In this document: in pieces, positions 14,001 to 26,793 of the stretch | Numbering within the stretch: position 1 is the first letter of the stretch | Layout of the letters: the number at the start of each line of letters is the position of its first letter | Source: Sanderia malayensis | Lineage: Eukaryota; Cnidaria; Scyphozoa; Semaeostomeae; Pelagiidae | Direction: 5' to 3' | Assembly: GCA_013076295.1 (NCBI GenBank) | Contig: RQOL01000861.1 | Span: 4,256,235-4,320,234 of the forward strand | Length of the DNA: 64,000 bases | Notes under the pieces: generated by a model | Database searches by the model: none | What the model was told of the DNA's origin: nothing | Seen by the model: only the letters and a program-made list of their open reading frames with translations | Position numbers and translations under genes: made by a program

Positions 14001-17000
14001 AAGTCCTGTTCTATCGGAAGGATAGTAAATTACAGTTGATGATAAAAACTGTTGATTATTTTATTCGTTCTCTGGTTGTAATCTGCGTTTGAAAAAGTCA
14101 GGCACGCCACTGTGCGTGGTTTAAAAGCAATGGACTCAACAGTGATGTCCGTTTAGTCAGTTGAGGAAGAGGATGCAATAGCAAGTCCACACATGCGGTC
14201 TCATCAACAGACACACGGATATATCGTGAGATTCAGATTCGTTTCGTCGTTATATTCTCAAAGAGAGAGATAGGAGAGAGAGATATATTACAGTGCTTCA
14301 ACAAGCACTGTATTCTGAATTGAATCGCATAAGCTCCACCGCATTACATTCAGATTGATGATCATTAAAAGCGCACACGACAAGCAGATTCGTGGAATTG
14401 AATATATGATCGGTGAATATTATGATCGGTAATATTATGATCGGTGAAGTAGCGTAATCAGAGATCATTACTGCCAGAACGAATCTGAGTCCAGCTGTCG
14501 AAGATTGTGCTGCTAGCAAAGTAAGCTGTACTGTAAAGAAGCGAGACTCGATCAAACTCGGAGTGAAATTCAATCAAAGTCGGGTGCGAATTAGCTACCG
14601 ATCGATTGACCTTCACGCGCGCGATTCCAGACTCGCATAACGGAGTATAAACAAGCTTAAAGTGATTCAGGGAAAGATGACATTGACGTTTGTTTAACGA
14701 TGTGGATTTTACTTTGAAATTGAAAGAGAACATTGAATGTGAACATAACACAGTCCCTTCAGTCGAACGTCTATCCAATTAGAGCGCGGTAAAACGATTA
14801 ACTCTATCGCAAGAACTGCACGGCCATCGGCAAAACGCGACGAATGTTTACGAAATTGAAAGGGGGGAATTCATAACAGGTTTTTTCATAAACTGTTATC
14901 AAGCGAGTTTAAACAGGCGTGGATTATATGAGGAGTGCATGTTTTGTTTTATGTGGCCGTACGGTCAACGGAGCCTGCTCGATTATTATTGCTGTCGCAT
15001 GTGAGATTTTTATTTATTTGCCTGGTGGGTTGTCGCCTTTGTCGTTGGGAAAGTCGCCGATGAATATCGAAAGTTATCCAGGAAAATAACAACTCGTCGC
15101 ACAGATTGCGATATGCTAAACAGCGATGCTTAACCTCGTAAACCACTATTGGAGTTGACCAGTTCTTCGGTGTAACACACGTTTACATTTAGTGTAACAC
15201 ACGTTTACATCTGCACACACACGCTCGCGTTGTTGGTATTACACCGGTTACTATTGCACGAAGAAGTGGAAGTAAAAGAAAACATTGAGCTATCAAGCAT
15301 ACCTACTTGGCCTAACGAGAACGTTTCATTTATTCTATCACACGTTGCTTTGTTTATTTTTTGCACTCACAAGTCGTTTCAAGATTCAATACTTGTCGAG
15401 CATATACTCTGCTCTCGTTGTTGCCGTTACCAGAACATTGAACTGCGATATCTTTTGCCCACCGTTCACGTGCGATCATGGATCTTTCATTGCCAATGCC
15501 CACCTCACCTCTGTTCGCCAATTGTGACGTGGTCGTTCACTGTATGATACAGCAGCAAAAACACCTCCCAAGAAAGTTTAAAAGGTTTGTTTCATACAGC
15601 CCGCACCTGCAACACTCTATACCCTTTGTCAGTACATAGTAATGTTGCTGCTTACAACACTTTTAGCTCCGTTTCTTTTGCAGTTTCCCACATACTTAAG
15701 CATTTTTATCTGGGCCAGCCAAATTCGACGAAATTAACTGCCAAAATTTTTGGAAGGGAGTTTCATTGTGAATCTCAGTTCATCAACCTCCAAAGTAATG
15801 TTTATATATTGACACAAGTATATGGAACTATAAAAAATCGATTTTATTTCGTATCTTATCGCAACGGTTCACTGTGTTAAGAATTTGCTGTTGTTTAACA
15901 AGACGGTCATTTTTTTCGCTAATCCCGAAATTCAGACACAGAGATGCTTTTTCTATCCCCCAATATGTTTTCAAGCACTCACTGCAATTATAAGCTTTCC
16001 AAGCTTATCCTAACATCACTCTCAACTGAACTGAGCAGTCCGCCACACTCGCAACAAACGTTCGAGAAATATGTGATAATGACAACATGTTGTACCTAGC
16101 CATGTGTACAGATTAACATTGTGGCTTATTGAAAATCGGCCTAGCTAACTACCGTCTCCAGTCGAATATTCTCAGGTACAAGTTAAATTGTCGTCAGATT
16201 ATTTCAGCTGGCTTTCTGTTTCATGCTAGTAGTTTCTAGCTGGCTCTCTGTTTTATGCTAGTAGTGTTTTGCTTCTTGGCTCGAGACACATGCCGTTCTT
16301 TTCAGCCTTTGGTTGATGCGTTACTTCAGTTATAGAGGGATAGTTAGGGTACCACCAGTCGGTTAGATATATTTCCGAATACTCGGAATACAATATGAAT
16401 GGGTAGAAGGCTTGTAACCTCTCCATTTCCAAAGTTATGGTTACTTCTTCAAATGAGATTTTTACGTCAGTCTTTTTTATTACGAAAATGATCGTTATGT
16501 TAGCCCCGCCCAAACATTACATACTTTAGTCTCCATTCGACAATAGTCTTCACAGTATACAGTATTTACGTAGCCCACAAGCTTCGATTAACCATCCAAG
16601 GCTTTCTTTGTGACAACCAGTCTCAGAATGTAGTCCTGCATGCAAGTTTTACCACGGTAAATGACTGAACGATGCAATTTGTCGAACTGCAGAATTCAAA
16701 GTAGTGAAAGGTATATCCATACTGTCGGCTCTGCAGATATGATGGATTCCATGTTTTATTGCGCGGACATACGATTTGTGAGTTCTTTCGTGATCCACGA
16801 GTAGGGTCCCGTTAGTTGTTTTCTTGCATTGATTAATTTCGTATTCGATAATTAGAGGGCGTGGCTAGTTCTGGCTCAACCCTTCCAATTAAGATTAATC
16901 CCTATCTTGATCTTGGACGCTCATTGTTGGTAGCATTACACAAAGTACATGCGAATTTTTGATAATGCCGCTCAACGCTGTAACGGTTTGCTCAACAACA

Positions 17001-18540
17001 ACCCCAAATCCAGCTTCACGTTATAATTTCCACCCAAGAAATTAGGCTCGAACACAAATGCGAGCTCGAACGATGGATTTTGAGATGTTTTTTATGCTTA
17101 AACGCTTGATTTTACAGTTCAATTAAATTCAATTTTAATTATGACTGCTACACGATAAATAGAAGCGTTGTCGTACAAGCGTGAAAGGTTTTTATATTTT
17201 TTGCCAAGCATTTTTCGCACCAATCAACTTTCAACCAAAGGCTACTTTCAACCGATGTATATTGGTCGCCCAAGGCTTTTTATAAGCGTAATCTCTCGAA
17301 AAGACTCTTTATGAGTACAATCACCCATATGTTTCTTGTTCAATGCGTGCTGCTTGTGCAGATGTTTTCAGAGTGATTTTGAATCCTTACAAATTTCGTG
17401 TTGTTAAATTATGATAGGCCAGATATATCTGCTTTATTGATTGCACAACTATGATTGCACGTGTTCCTTGAGAGGAATATCAGATATGATTAAGCGGTTT
17501 TTTTGTATAAGAAACTTGGATCAGCTTTTGAAACTAAAAATTTCTTAATCGCTTTCTGATTGTTTGATCAAAATTACCTTATTGTTCTGGAGTTGGGTAT
17601 TTTTGGATGGATGTAAACCCAGATCGTTACGAAAAAAACCCTTACAGGTCAAAATCAAAAATTGCAATCTGTTCCATACAAAAGTCAACGAACCTCTGTA
17701 TGTTTACTGCGGCCATGCCGTGCACAGACTAAAGTCAATGAAATTCTTTACAAGGATTTTACAATTGCTCGGTTATATTTAAGCCTACTGCTAAAGTTTC
17801 TTAATTTTTGGCCGTCCCAGTTTTAGTTTCTTATAAACCTGTTTCTTATGAAAAAACTTGCATGCTATTTCCCGACTTATACCATGTTTCGTCAAGCTAT
17901 AGCCAGCTAATTGTATAACTTAGCTCAACTACTAGCATATTGATTGATGTTTGCGACTTTATTTGCAAAAACGGTGTTTTCTGTAACTTGAATTTCAGCT
18001 CTCAACTTAGTTTCGGAAGGTATTGCGCCTTCAGTTTGCAGCTCATTTCCTGAATGGGCGAGAGCGCAACACTTGTAATCGAAACGAAGCTTGATCACAA
18101 GAAGCGATAATGAATATTAAAACTGGTTTTTTGAACTTAATGAATTGCGCCTACACTTTTGATCAACACATTGTTGGTTATGTGCTTTTCTCCTATTATT
18201 CTATGCGATGCTAAAAACGTTTTCAGCTATCTTGATAGCTATATTAACTATCTATGGTGTGAAGAATTTAGAAGCAACTTTAAGGCCTGGGACCTTACTC
18301 TTCAACCTCTACATCATTCTATCCACTTCATGTTGATTTTTCTATAATTTGAGCGCTAGGCCTGCTTTTCCAAATTCACGTTTCATCCCTGAGGATGCTT
18401 AAATAATGGAATTGCAATGGAATTGCTCAATGTCAAATGCGTGCTTCATTACTCAAGGGTATTCCATGTAGATTTCTATGATACTCTTGCCCGAATGCTT
18501 TGTTGTTGTGTGATATCTAACGGTTTTTAATCTGTTTCAG
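8050..18540. other. 10.5 kb without recognised coding sequence (intergenic plus probable receptor 5' region)
   Basis: No frame here gives a recognisable domain; the longest ORFs are about 100 codons with no splice support. The receptor's first coding exon begins with an acceptor at 18540, so at least one upstream non-coding exon should lie in this interval. Two stretches end in good donors and could be such exons: around 9190-9236 (agaaccag before gtgaga) and around 10560-10660 (tatagctag before gtaagt). A short terminal match to the MULE-like element is near 13161, and three copies of an attatgatcggtga motif lie near 14395-14450. Nothing else is supported. Confidence 0.5.
8264..8269 (+). terminator. 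Candidate polyadenylation signal of the mucin-like gene
   Basis: AATAAA about 215 bp after the mucin-like stop codon, in AT-rich sequence. Position and motif fit a 3' end; no transcript evidence is available. Confidence 0.45.
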
Positions 18541-21500
18541 CTCCATGAAAATGGACAAGAAGACAACATCGGGCTTCAAAGATGGCGACATACCCTTCCT
18601 TTGCTTGGTATGCGGTGACACGGCCTCTGGATATCACTACGGCGTGCCCGCGTGCGAAGGGTGCAAGGCCTTCTTTAAACGAAGCCTGCAGGCCACCGAC
18701 CTCAACTATCGCTGTCCTGGCTCCAACAATTGCAAGATCGACAAAATGAGCCGCAAATGCTGCCAAGCTTGCCGATTAAGAAAATGCAACGAAGTTGGCA
18801 TGTCCAAAGAATGTGAGTACAGTCAGATCTGCATAGCTCGAACTCGTGTAACTCGAACTCTATCTAATTCGAACGAAATTCTGTCCCTTCAAGGATCACT
18901 AATGAACCAATTCTTATAAAACAAACTTCTATAATTTGAACTTTTTTTAATTCGAACATTTTCACGCTTCCCCGGGCTCTTCGAATTAGACATAGTTGAC
19001 TGTAGCTGGTCCATTTTAGTTTGTATTTTGCGCATGTTTCTATGTGTATATTCACATATGTATACAAGTCTATATTCCTAGTTGGTCTATTGTTTCCCGT
19101 GTGAATGTGAATACCACATTGTGAAGCGCCCCGTGCTCCTACCAGGCTATTTTCGTTACGTACTGGCCGCTTATAAATTATCTTATTGTATTAAGCAGGC
19201 GTTTATTAAAGGAGGCGCTTAAAAACCAAGCGTTTTTTCGTAACACAACAGAAGTTTGTTGTTAAACGAGATATTCAATTAGAGACAGTGGAAAACATGG
19301 ATAAATTCTTGCATTATCAGGTGATTAATTAGTCAGGATGAGTTTCTGTGCAATTTTCAAAGAGTTTCACTCAGGTATTTCACATCGGAAAACAGTGGTC
19401 AGCCATAGCTGTGCAGGTTTATCTCACGTTTCATGCAACTCAATAAATCTTTTGTGTTCGACTACGTAAATAGGAATTGCGCTTCGAAAAATGCGATTTC
19501 CGCACGTTTAAAACCCATAGAGCACATGTCAGCTTGCGTAATTGAATAATGATAATCATGATAATAATAATCATGATAATCGTGTAATTGACAATTGCAC
19601 AGTTTTGATAGTCTTAAGAAATTATTGTTTGTTTAATGCTGAGATAATGCCATTATTTGCATGATTATCATTGTGGTCTCTGATAATATTCACAAAGCTC
19701 TGAAATCTGTGAAGAGATGTAAGGACTTTACACTCGTTTTTCAAGGCTCTCTATTGCAATTATCAGTACTTTGTGGCTCCAATGGTTTGTTTTTGGTGTC
19801 TTGTGCCTACATAGGTTACAATTATTATGTCTTTGATGGGGCCCTAGACTTTAATGGTTTGTTTTCTCCGTCTGAGGCTCGATTACTGTAACGCAGGACT
19901 TTACAGTCCAATTGAAAGGACTAGGCTCTAGTCTAGAATGTCTGTATGTATTTTCAGACGCAATGGTCCAGTTGACGATCAGCCAGACTCTCCCATTACA
20001 AACAACACCGAGGTATATCACCGGTTTTTAAAGGCCAATTTTCGGCCAAGTGTTTGTTTAAGTTATTATTAGCTTGCTTTGAAGCGAGGAATTAGTTTCT
20101 ACCAATCTGCAAAAACCTTTGCGACCACGCGATACGACAGCTGTGCGCGGGCAATGAGATTTTGATGATGAGGAGGAGATAAACCTCCTCTCATCTATTC
20201 ACGATTATATGTCGTGCACACTACAATCGAGAGACGATAAAACTATGCACTAATACTTGTTCGTTATATGCTGATTATATCGTTCTTGTTTTTTGAATTG
20301 CACCTCTTTTCTAGATATGCTTTATATAGCAAATATCTTTAAACGAGCCTTATCACTGATGCGCTAACAGGAACTTCAGAGCTATATATCAGATTAGTCC
20401 GTGTTTGTAAGAGGAATTACAAGTTCTCTTTTCTGTGTCACAGAGTTCCCTTTTACGCGCGTTTTGGAACTCTGTATAGTTCATGTTTCATGCGAAGGGG
20501 TATAGTGTTACATTCACATTGTGCCAACAGCGATCAAATGTGCCATTCTCAGATTGTCTCTCGTTGTGATTATCAGTTGACTTCAGTTTGATTTCTATGT
20601 CGTTCATTTACACTGTCACACAAGGAATCCAATGTACTCATTACATTGGATTCCTTGTGTGACGAGTTGGAAGCGAGGCCAGCCAGACCCATTAGGTGAA
20701 ATGGACAATCAAATACATTGTCCCTCCCACCTAATAGTTCATTATACACGGATTGGGATCACTATGTCGATATTCCCCGCCGCGGTATGATGGTACACCC
20801 TCTATGTTCCCAGCCATGGGAATTTATCAAGTTAGGCGAAAATGTACAGCTCTACATAGCTACGTTAAGACTTGAGCAGTTTCCTGAGATATACGCTTAT
20901 CAGATTTTGTGTATATTCTGTGTGTTTCGTGAAGACAATTTCACATTGATCCTATCTTAGACTCGATTGTGTGTGCACAGCATGCCAAACTCAAAGCACA
21001 CAGGCAGCCTGTCTATCCTGCCTTTGAAATCCACCCCGCATTTGTAACAATAAACTTGGCCGGACAATGGGCCCGCATTAGTCCACAAGATTGTGTGTGC
21101 GATTAGGGCTAAAGCACCCAGTATGAGCCAATCTTATTTTCTTAATTCCGGATAAAGGATAGAAGCACGAGTGCATAACATCTTGCTCCGTGCTTAGCTT
21201 TACTGTGTGCGTATGAATCAAGTAATGCCGTTCTCTCACAAGTCTTCAATACAATTGTAGCTACATTACATTGCGGCAGGTGATCTTTAGGAAAAAATCG
21301 AGATTTCTAATTGCTTAAGTCAATTAAGTGACCACGGCAGTGTGGAAAACACACTTAGTTAAGCTTATTTGATCTCGCCCGCACCAATCTAATACGCATA
21401 TATAGGTAAATAGGTATTTGCTGTTTAATTGTAATTACGCTCGCCGCTCTCTCGCTTCTTGTGTACACATTTCATGTTGAAATGTAATCATCATGTGTCT

Positions 21501-24176
21501 TTGTGATTGTATGCATAATTATCAGTTCGCGTAATTGTAATTATGGTTTCGTGTACTTTGTTCCTACCCACAATGTGCAGGGATGAGGCTTTAAGATGCA
21601 CGACTCATGGTTATTCAATTTGAAGAATCTTTTACCAATTCGTCTGAGTAAACTCATTTAATTAACAGAATATGACTATACGTATATTAGCATCCAATGC
21701 TGAAGTCTTTAACACCGGATTCTAAATACTCGCAGCTTTGCATATCATTTATTGTCTTGGATTGGATTGTTAAACAAAGCATAAATAGTGCTTTGCTGCT
21801 TCGTCGCTTTAGCAATTAACTGCGTGGGCGCTTATCTAATCATTGAACGCAAGGACCGGGCGCTCATTTAGTGGTGCGTGTTCGTGCGGGGGTGGGGGTG
21901 GGGGGTGAAATCTTTGCTAACTGTTTTCGATCGTACATAGGATTATTAAGGATATGTTAGTGCGCATTTAGGCTTGGATAATTGTTATTCCGAGCAGAGA
22001 TCTGCAGCTGCTGGTATGAACTGCAACACATGCCAGTATCTTCACTTGTTATCACATGAACAGTGACTTTGTAACTATATTATCCAGCTTTGATCTCTGT
22101 CTACACGGAGGAAACAAGCAGTCGCGTTGTTCTACTAATGTTGTGGAAATAGTTTATTTCTTTCGCGAGTGCAAGTGGTGCTTGTTGTTCAGGTGTATAA
22201 AGAAAGGGCGAATGAGAGGCGGGCCTTAGTTGAGTAGTTTTTTGTTCAGAAGATTAACACGGTGCTTCGCTTGTTAATGTGGTGCAGCCAGCACACACGG
22301 TTTGGCTGTTTGAAAAGGAAGCCCGTTGACAATGGCCCCATGGCGTGGTATCGAATTCGCTGATACTGTCTTAGATTTGAGTTTATTTTAAAAGAAATTT
22401 TAGAAGACACTTCTGAACAAGCTATTTCACCGACAAAAACAAATGCAATGGTTTGTCCCGTTGTTTTTCTTATTATTGACCAATAGACTGTCATTGTAAA
22501 TGGTTATGAGGGGAACTGTAAGTTATTAGGGTTGGGGGACTTTGCTAGAGTTCTCTTCGCAGATAGCAGCACAAACGGCCGTGACGTCATGTTCTTATTC
22601 TTAGAACCCAGTCCTCCTTCTGTGTTTTGTTCATGTAACATTGCATGTTTTACTCATGGAACATAGCATAGAGTTTTAAATCGTTAACTTGATTTTTCTC
22701 GTTAGTTTTAGGAAATAAGAAGATCAAGAAGCCTTCGAGAAAAAGCAAAATCAAGAAGCAGAAGCTCGATGATGACGAGGATAAAAAGATTGTCGAGCCT
22801 ACGAGTACCCAGGACGCTGAGCTGGAGAAACTTATCAAAACTTTATCATTGCTGCACGAGCAAGAGAAACCCAGTCTTATACCTCCATTAGATGAGGATG
22901 CTACACTGAAGCCGACGACTTCGAACTTGTGTGATATCGTTGGAAAGCAACTAATGTCAGCCATCGATTGGGCACGGGGCTTGCCAGGCTATGAGACATT
23001 AACTTTGAACGACCAGGCCATACTGCTGCAAGCTGGTTGGATAGAAATGCTACTTTTGAACTGGATTTTCTACTCTCTACCGCATCTGAATAAAACTCAG
23101 TTTTCGGCGAATTTAATTGTCAATGAGACTTTAGCGCCCGCTCTTGGGCTAGAGACCGTGCATAATCAATTGTCTTCGCTCGTGTCCCGAGTTCAAGGCT
23201 ATGGAATTGATAGCGAAGAATTCGTGTGCTTGAAAGCAATTGGACTTTTGAATGCTGGTGAGTGAATGCGCTTGGATTGTCTGTGATTCTATTGTAGCAG
23301 ATTCTCATTGATTAGCAAGAGAGACGATGCGTGTATTAAGCGCGCAGAGCTTTTATTTGGCCAAGTACGCGCCATCTCTGACTGTCGGTGGCCCTTAGTT
23401 TTTGAACCAAGTTTGTTACGCCTCTCTTCTATGGTGAAGCTACTTTGAAAGGCCCGCAAGTTCCTATTTGGGTACCTACACCTTTTTTTTACAATACTAA
23501 AATTTTAACCGAGCCTCAAGGTTTTTCATTGTTATTCTTAAATTTCCATTGTTTAGGAGAAATGTCGAGCCTGACTCAGCATTCTTATAAAAAGTGTAGC
23601 TCTAGTGGGGTCCCTGATCCCTTGTTCCTGATCTCAGGTTCCTGATTTCGAACTTTCAAAAGAACCACAGGACCTTTGGGTTCTTTCAAAAGTTCGAAGA
23701 AATTTTTAACCAGGTCCACGGTGCTTTTATCGCTGTGTCATATGCAATTGTTTCATGAATAATTGATAGTTTTTGCTTCTGTTTTCTTACTTCAAAGACT
23801 GTTACACACAAAGGGAAAAGCTAATGTCCCGACAAGCCTAATCCCCATTTTGTCACCATACTGTATCCAGATTGCCCTATTCTCTTACGGCGTAATCTAA
23901 TCAATCCAATTTGCGTTTTTCATAGACTCGCGTGGATTAACTGGCCCCATGAAGGTTCAGAATCTCGTCAATAGATTCAGTCTGGCTCTGAATTACCACG
24001 TGACTAGTCACCACCCCGACAAGCCGCAGAAATTCGCCAAAATCATCCTCATACTGCCACAGCTGAAACACATCGTGAACAATGTTGTAGAGTATTTTTA
24101 TCGTGTAAAGTTATCCGGCGAAGCGAAGTTGTCGGATCTACTAGTGGAAATGTTGGAAGCGAAATCTAGACTATAG
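18541..24176 (+). CDS. Nuclear receptor of the NR3/ERR type
   Basis: Three coding exons: 18541-18812 (ATG at 18545), 22706-23257 and 23926-24176, phase-consistent, 356 aa. The C4 DNA-binding domain (from about residue 20) shows CLVCGD, the estrogen-receptor-type P-box [10 protein letters not shown] and [10 protein letters not shown] lysine-rich hinge follows ([15 protein letters not shown]). The ligand-binding domain shows the signature [11 protein letters not shown]...[10 protein letters not shown], the region [19 protein letters not shown] and an activation helix LLVEMLEAK, closest to ERR (LFLEMLEAK in vertebrate ERRs). NR3 receptors are nuclear DNA-binding regulators; ERRs act without a classical hormone. 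The protein is short for the family: almost no N-terminal domain is seen, and the GGR-type extension after the zinc fingers is absent in this model. Acceptor 22704-22705 was chosen because the next AG (22710-22711) creates a TGA at the junction. ERR-like rather than ER-like is my preferred reading. Confidence 0.85.
18820..19002 (-). mobile_element. Pogo/Tigger-like MITE beside the receptor splice donor
   Basis: A 183-bp element with termini CAGTCAGATCTGCAT and a right end whose complement starts CAGTCAACTATGTC, flanked by TA at 18818-18819 and 19003-19004. CAGT termini with TA duplications are typical of Tc1/mariner/pogo elements. It starts six bases after the exon boundary, so the donor is gtgag followed by the element's TA. 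There is no coding capacity for a transposase. The family assignment is inferred from termini and target site. Confidence 0.85.
20615..20663. repeat. Perfect 22-bp inverted repeat with 5-nt loop
   Basis: In the large receptor intron. The left arm begins GTCACACAAG and ends CCAATGTA (20615-20636), the loop is CTCAT, and the right arm is its exact reverse complement (20642-20663). It could be a cruciform or RNA hairpin, or the collapsed ends of a foldback element. The loop is shorter than that of a usual animal miRNA precursor. Confidence 0.9.
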
Positions 24177-24350
24177 AATCGATGAATCTAGTTTATATAA
24201 TCGACGATTCTAGGTTACAATATCTATGAATCAAACTTACAAAATCAATACCACCAGATTACAGATTCGATAAATCTAGATTGTGGAATCAATGAATATA
24301 GGGTTTATGGAACTGATGAATCTGGATGGGTCTAGATTTAGAAGATGAAC
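24177..24350 (+). repeat. Degenerate repeats right after the receptor stop
   Basis: Several diverged units of about 25-30 bp built around gaatcgatgaatctaga, starting at the stop codon and running through the probable 3' UTR. The units are too diverged to count exactly. Confidence 0.55.
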
Positions 24351-24415
24351 TGTATATTTTTATAGATATGTGCTAGCCGGGATCTTCTTCTCCATTAGGC
24401 CGAATAGTTTATTTA

Positions 24416-24563
24416 AGATGGTACCAGGTGAAGGTGGTACCACGTAATGAAGGTAGTACCACGTAGTGAAGGTGGTACCACGTAATGAAGATGGTACCAC
24501 GTAATGAAGGTAGTACCACGTAATGAAGGTGGTACCACGTAATGAAGGTGGTACCACGTAAGA
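24416..24563 (+). repeat. 19-bp minisatellite (gaaggtggtaccacgtaat), 7-8 copies
   Basis: Head-to-tail 19-bp units with few substitutions (ggt/gat/agt before accacg), each carrying a palindromic GGTACC or a variant. It lies 240 bp downstream of the receptor stop and is probably transcribed as 3' UTR. Units directly abut with no spacers, so it is not a CRISPR array. Confidence 0.9.
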
Positions 24564-26793
24564 CATCATACCTTCATGTTCTTTTCCTTTTAAAGGCATT
24601 TGTAATATAGTTTTAATGCAATCGAAACCGATAGCGTATTTACAGTTTTATTTTTATTTTAACTGCAATTTTTTAGGTTCTTTACATAGATTCATTCAAT
24701 TTAGTTTTAGAGTAGATGTGTAGTATAGGTTTGGATATTCAATTGGATTTGGTACTGATTAGTCATCCCTGTGCAATCTTTAATATAGCTGCAATGAAGT
24801 ACATCTTGGCGATTTAAGAACTCGAACAATTTGACATAACACTTAGTTAGCTTCAATCAAATTTTATTTAACATGTTTCGTATCGAGGCTGCGTCATAAT
24901 GGCGCAACTTAACTTGGAGAGAGGTTATTGGAGTCAATCAAATCTTTGGAACCTTTTGTTAATACTCCCTTGCTCCATGTAAGATATTAGAAGACAAATA
25001 TATTTTATTATAATTTTTTATTTTATTATGTTTTTAATGTAATGATGTATGTCATTTATTTTACAAAAGCATCGTCGTTCCATTGACATTACCAAGGCTA
25101 CAAATATTAACAGAAGTCTTTTTGAGTTATGCCTTGTCTCTTCTTGCCCTACTCAAATATTTTAATAAGTGAGAAGGGGAGTGAATGTAGATGAGAGTCG
25201 ATTTATGTCTGTTGGGGCCCGGCTTTTTTTATTAAAAAGGACTGAGGATGTCCATATTTTTGCATCTCGCAATTGAACAAAGGGGGCGCCTTGACTGGTG
25301 CGTCCTGGGATGCCAATACGTGATGTCATTTGGAACTTTGCGCTTGCGCACATGCAATGCTGCAAGTTCAAGAAGCATGGCTTTGAAAAATTGAAGGAAA
25401 TTTGAATCGTCCACAGTTTTGAAAATTTATTGGCACCTTTTTGACTTTGTAAGTACATTTTCTGAAGTTTTTATTTGCTTTTCCATATTGAAAGGCTAAA
25501 AAGATCTCTAAAGCGGCATACTATGCGTTCAAATTTGCAATACAGTGCATGACTCGAAGGCTTTTTTAGGCCATTTCGGTTAGGCCTATTTCTGTCTTAT
25601 TCAGGCCTTGTTTGCAGACGTAATTTTTGAACCATTTTCTACTGGAATTTTCAATGTTGTAGCATATTCTTTTGCAAACCTCCTGAAGTAAAATACCACT
25701 TGTTGATATGAAATAATTGTTTATAGGCTCCAACTGAACTGAAGATATAACCATGAACACTCAGCTCTCAGCTTGGTTGAAGAAAGAAGATGCCCATGCC
25801 AATGAAATTTCTAGAAAATAAGTATTTTTCTTTTTGTTTGCATACCACTTTTTCCTTTCTGTTGCCCAATAGCTCTATTATCAATTTGTTTTCATTCAAG
25901 AACATGATCTTTTTTTACTTTATTTTAGGTTTTGAAGTCTTGCTGATATCTGCTGAAGATTGTGGACATGCATAACAGACAAAAAGGACAGATAAGCTTA
26001 TGTTCAGTTTAATCAGTTAGTTGTTCTAGTGTATCATATTGTTTCAAATAAATTTGGCCTTCAAGTATTTATGGGATGGGTCCATGGAAATGGGTCCCTG
26101 AAGTATAAGAAGCCATCAACTGACCCATGCAGGAGTTGAGTTGGATAGAAATGTTTGCTTGATGTGCTTTTTTACAAAGAATCAATATTTCTTGTGTCAA
26201 GAGGCCATGAAAATGTTTCCCAATCATGTATCATACAAAACTTGATTCAATGTATTCTTGGTCACTTCCAAATCTAGTAGGTTTTTGGCAATTTATTTGA
26301 AACAATTATGGTATCAAGTGTATTTATTATTGTCCAGTGAGAAGGGGCTTGGTTGGTCATTGCAAATGCACCTAAGGATTTATGTAGACACATAATTGTA
26401 GACTGTGTGTATAATCTGAAAGAATCTTGAAAGAAATGATGATGAAGGTGAAGAAAATATGGATAAAATGAAGGACAATGAACTTTTAGAGTTGTTTGGC
26501 TCTCTTGCTTGATTTTTTTGGTTAGATAATAGTGGAGTCTTGATAAGTTGAATATCCGGGGAATAGGAAATTTGTCCAAGTTAACAAGAGTTTGGGTTAC
26601 TGAGGGTCAAATACAAGGCATACACAGGACAAGTTAAAATTTAATGGAGACAGAAAGATATTTGAAACATTTGACTGAAGTGATAGTCAACTTATTAAGG
26701 CTCAACTGTTGTTAAAATATTCAAGAAGAATGATTTGCAATGGCCATTTTAGAAGTTGTCTTTGGATAAATTTGAGAGCCTTCTTTCCAAATA
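24564..26793. other. Intergenic, no recognised gene
   Basis: AT-rich sequence with short ORFs only. A 98-codon minus-strand frame at 25162-25458 shows no domain I recognise and could be decayed repeat. No splice-supported exon is seen. Confidence 0.5.

Noticed and set aside
19960..20014. Possible receptor hinge exon (ttttcag, then [19 protein letters not shown], then gtatat)
   Set aside because: Attractive composition, but its phases fit neither the upstream donor (one base over) nor the downstream exon. The direct 18812-22706 join is phase-consistent.
24416..24563. CRISPR-like regular repeat
   Set aside because: Units are adjacent with no unique spacers, in an animal gene's 3' region; it is a minisatellite. 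The same applies to 45086-45253.
25162..25458. 98-codon minus-strand ORF
   Set aside because: No recognisable domain, no splice signals and no neighbouring exon; could be decayed repeat.
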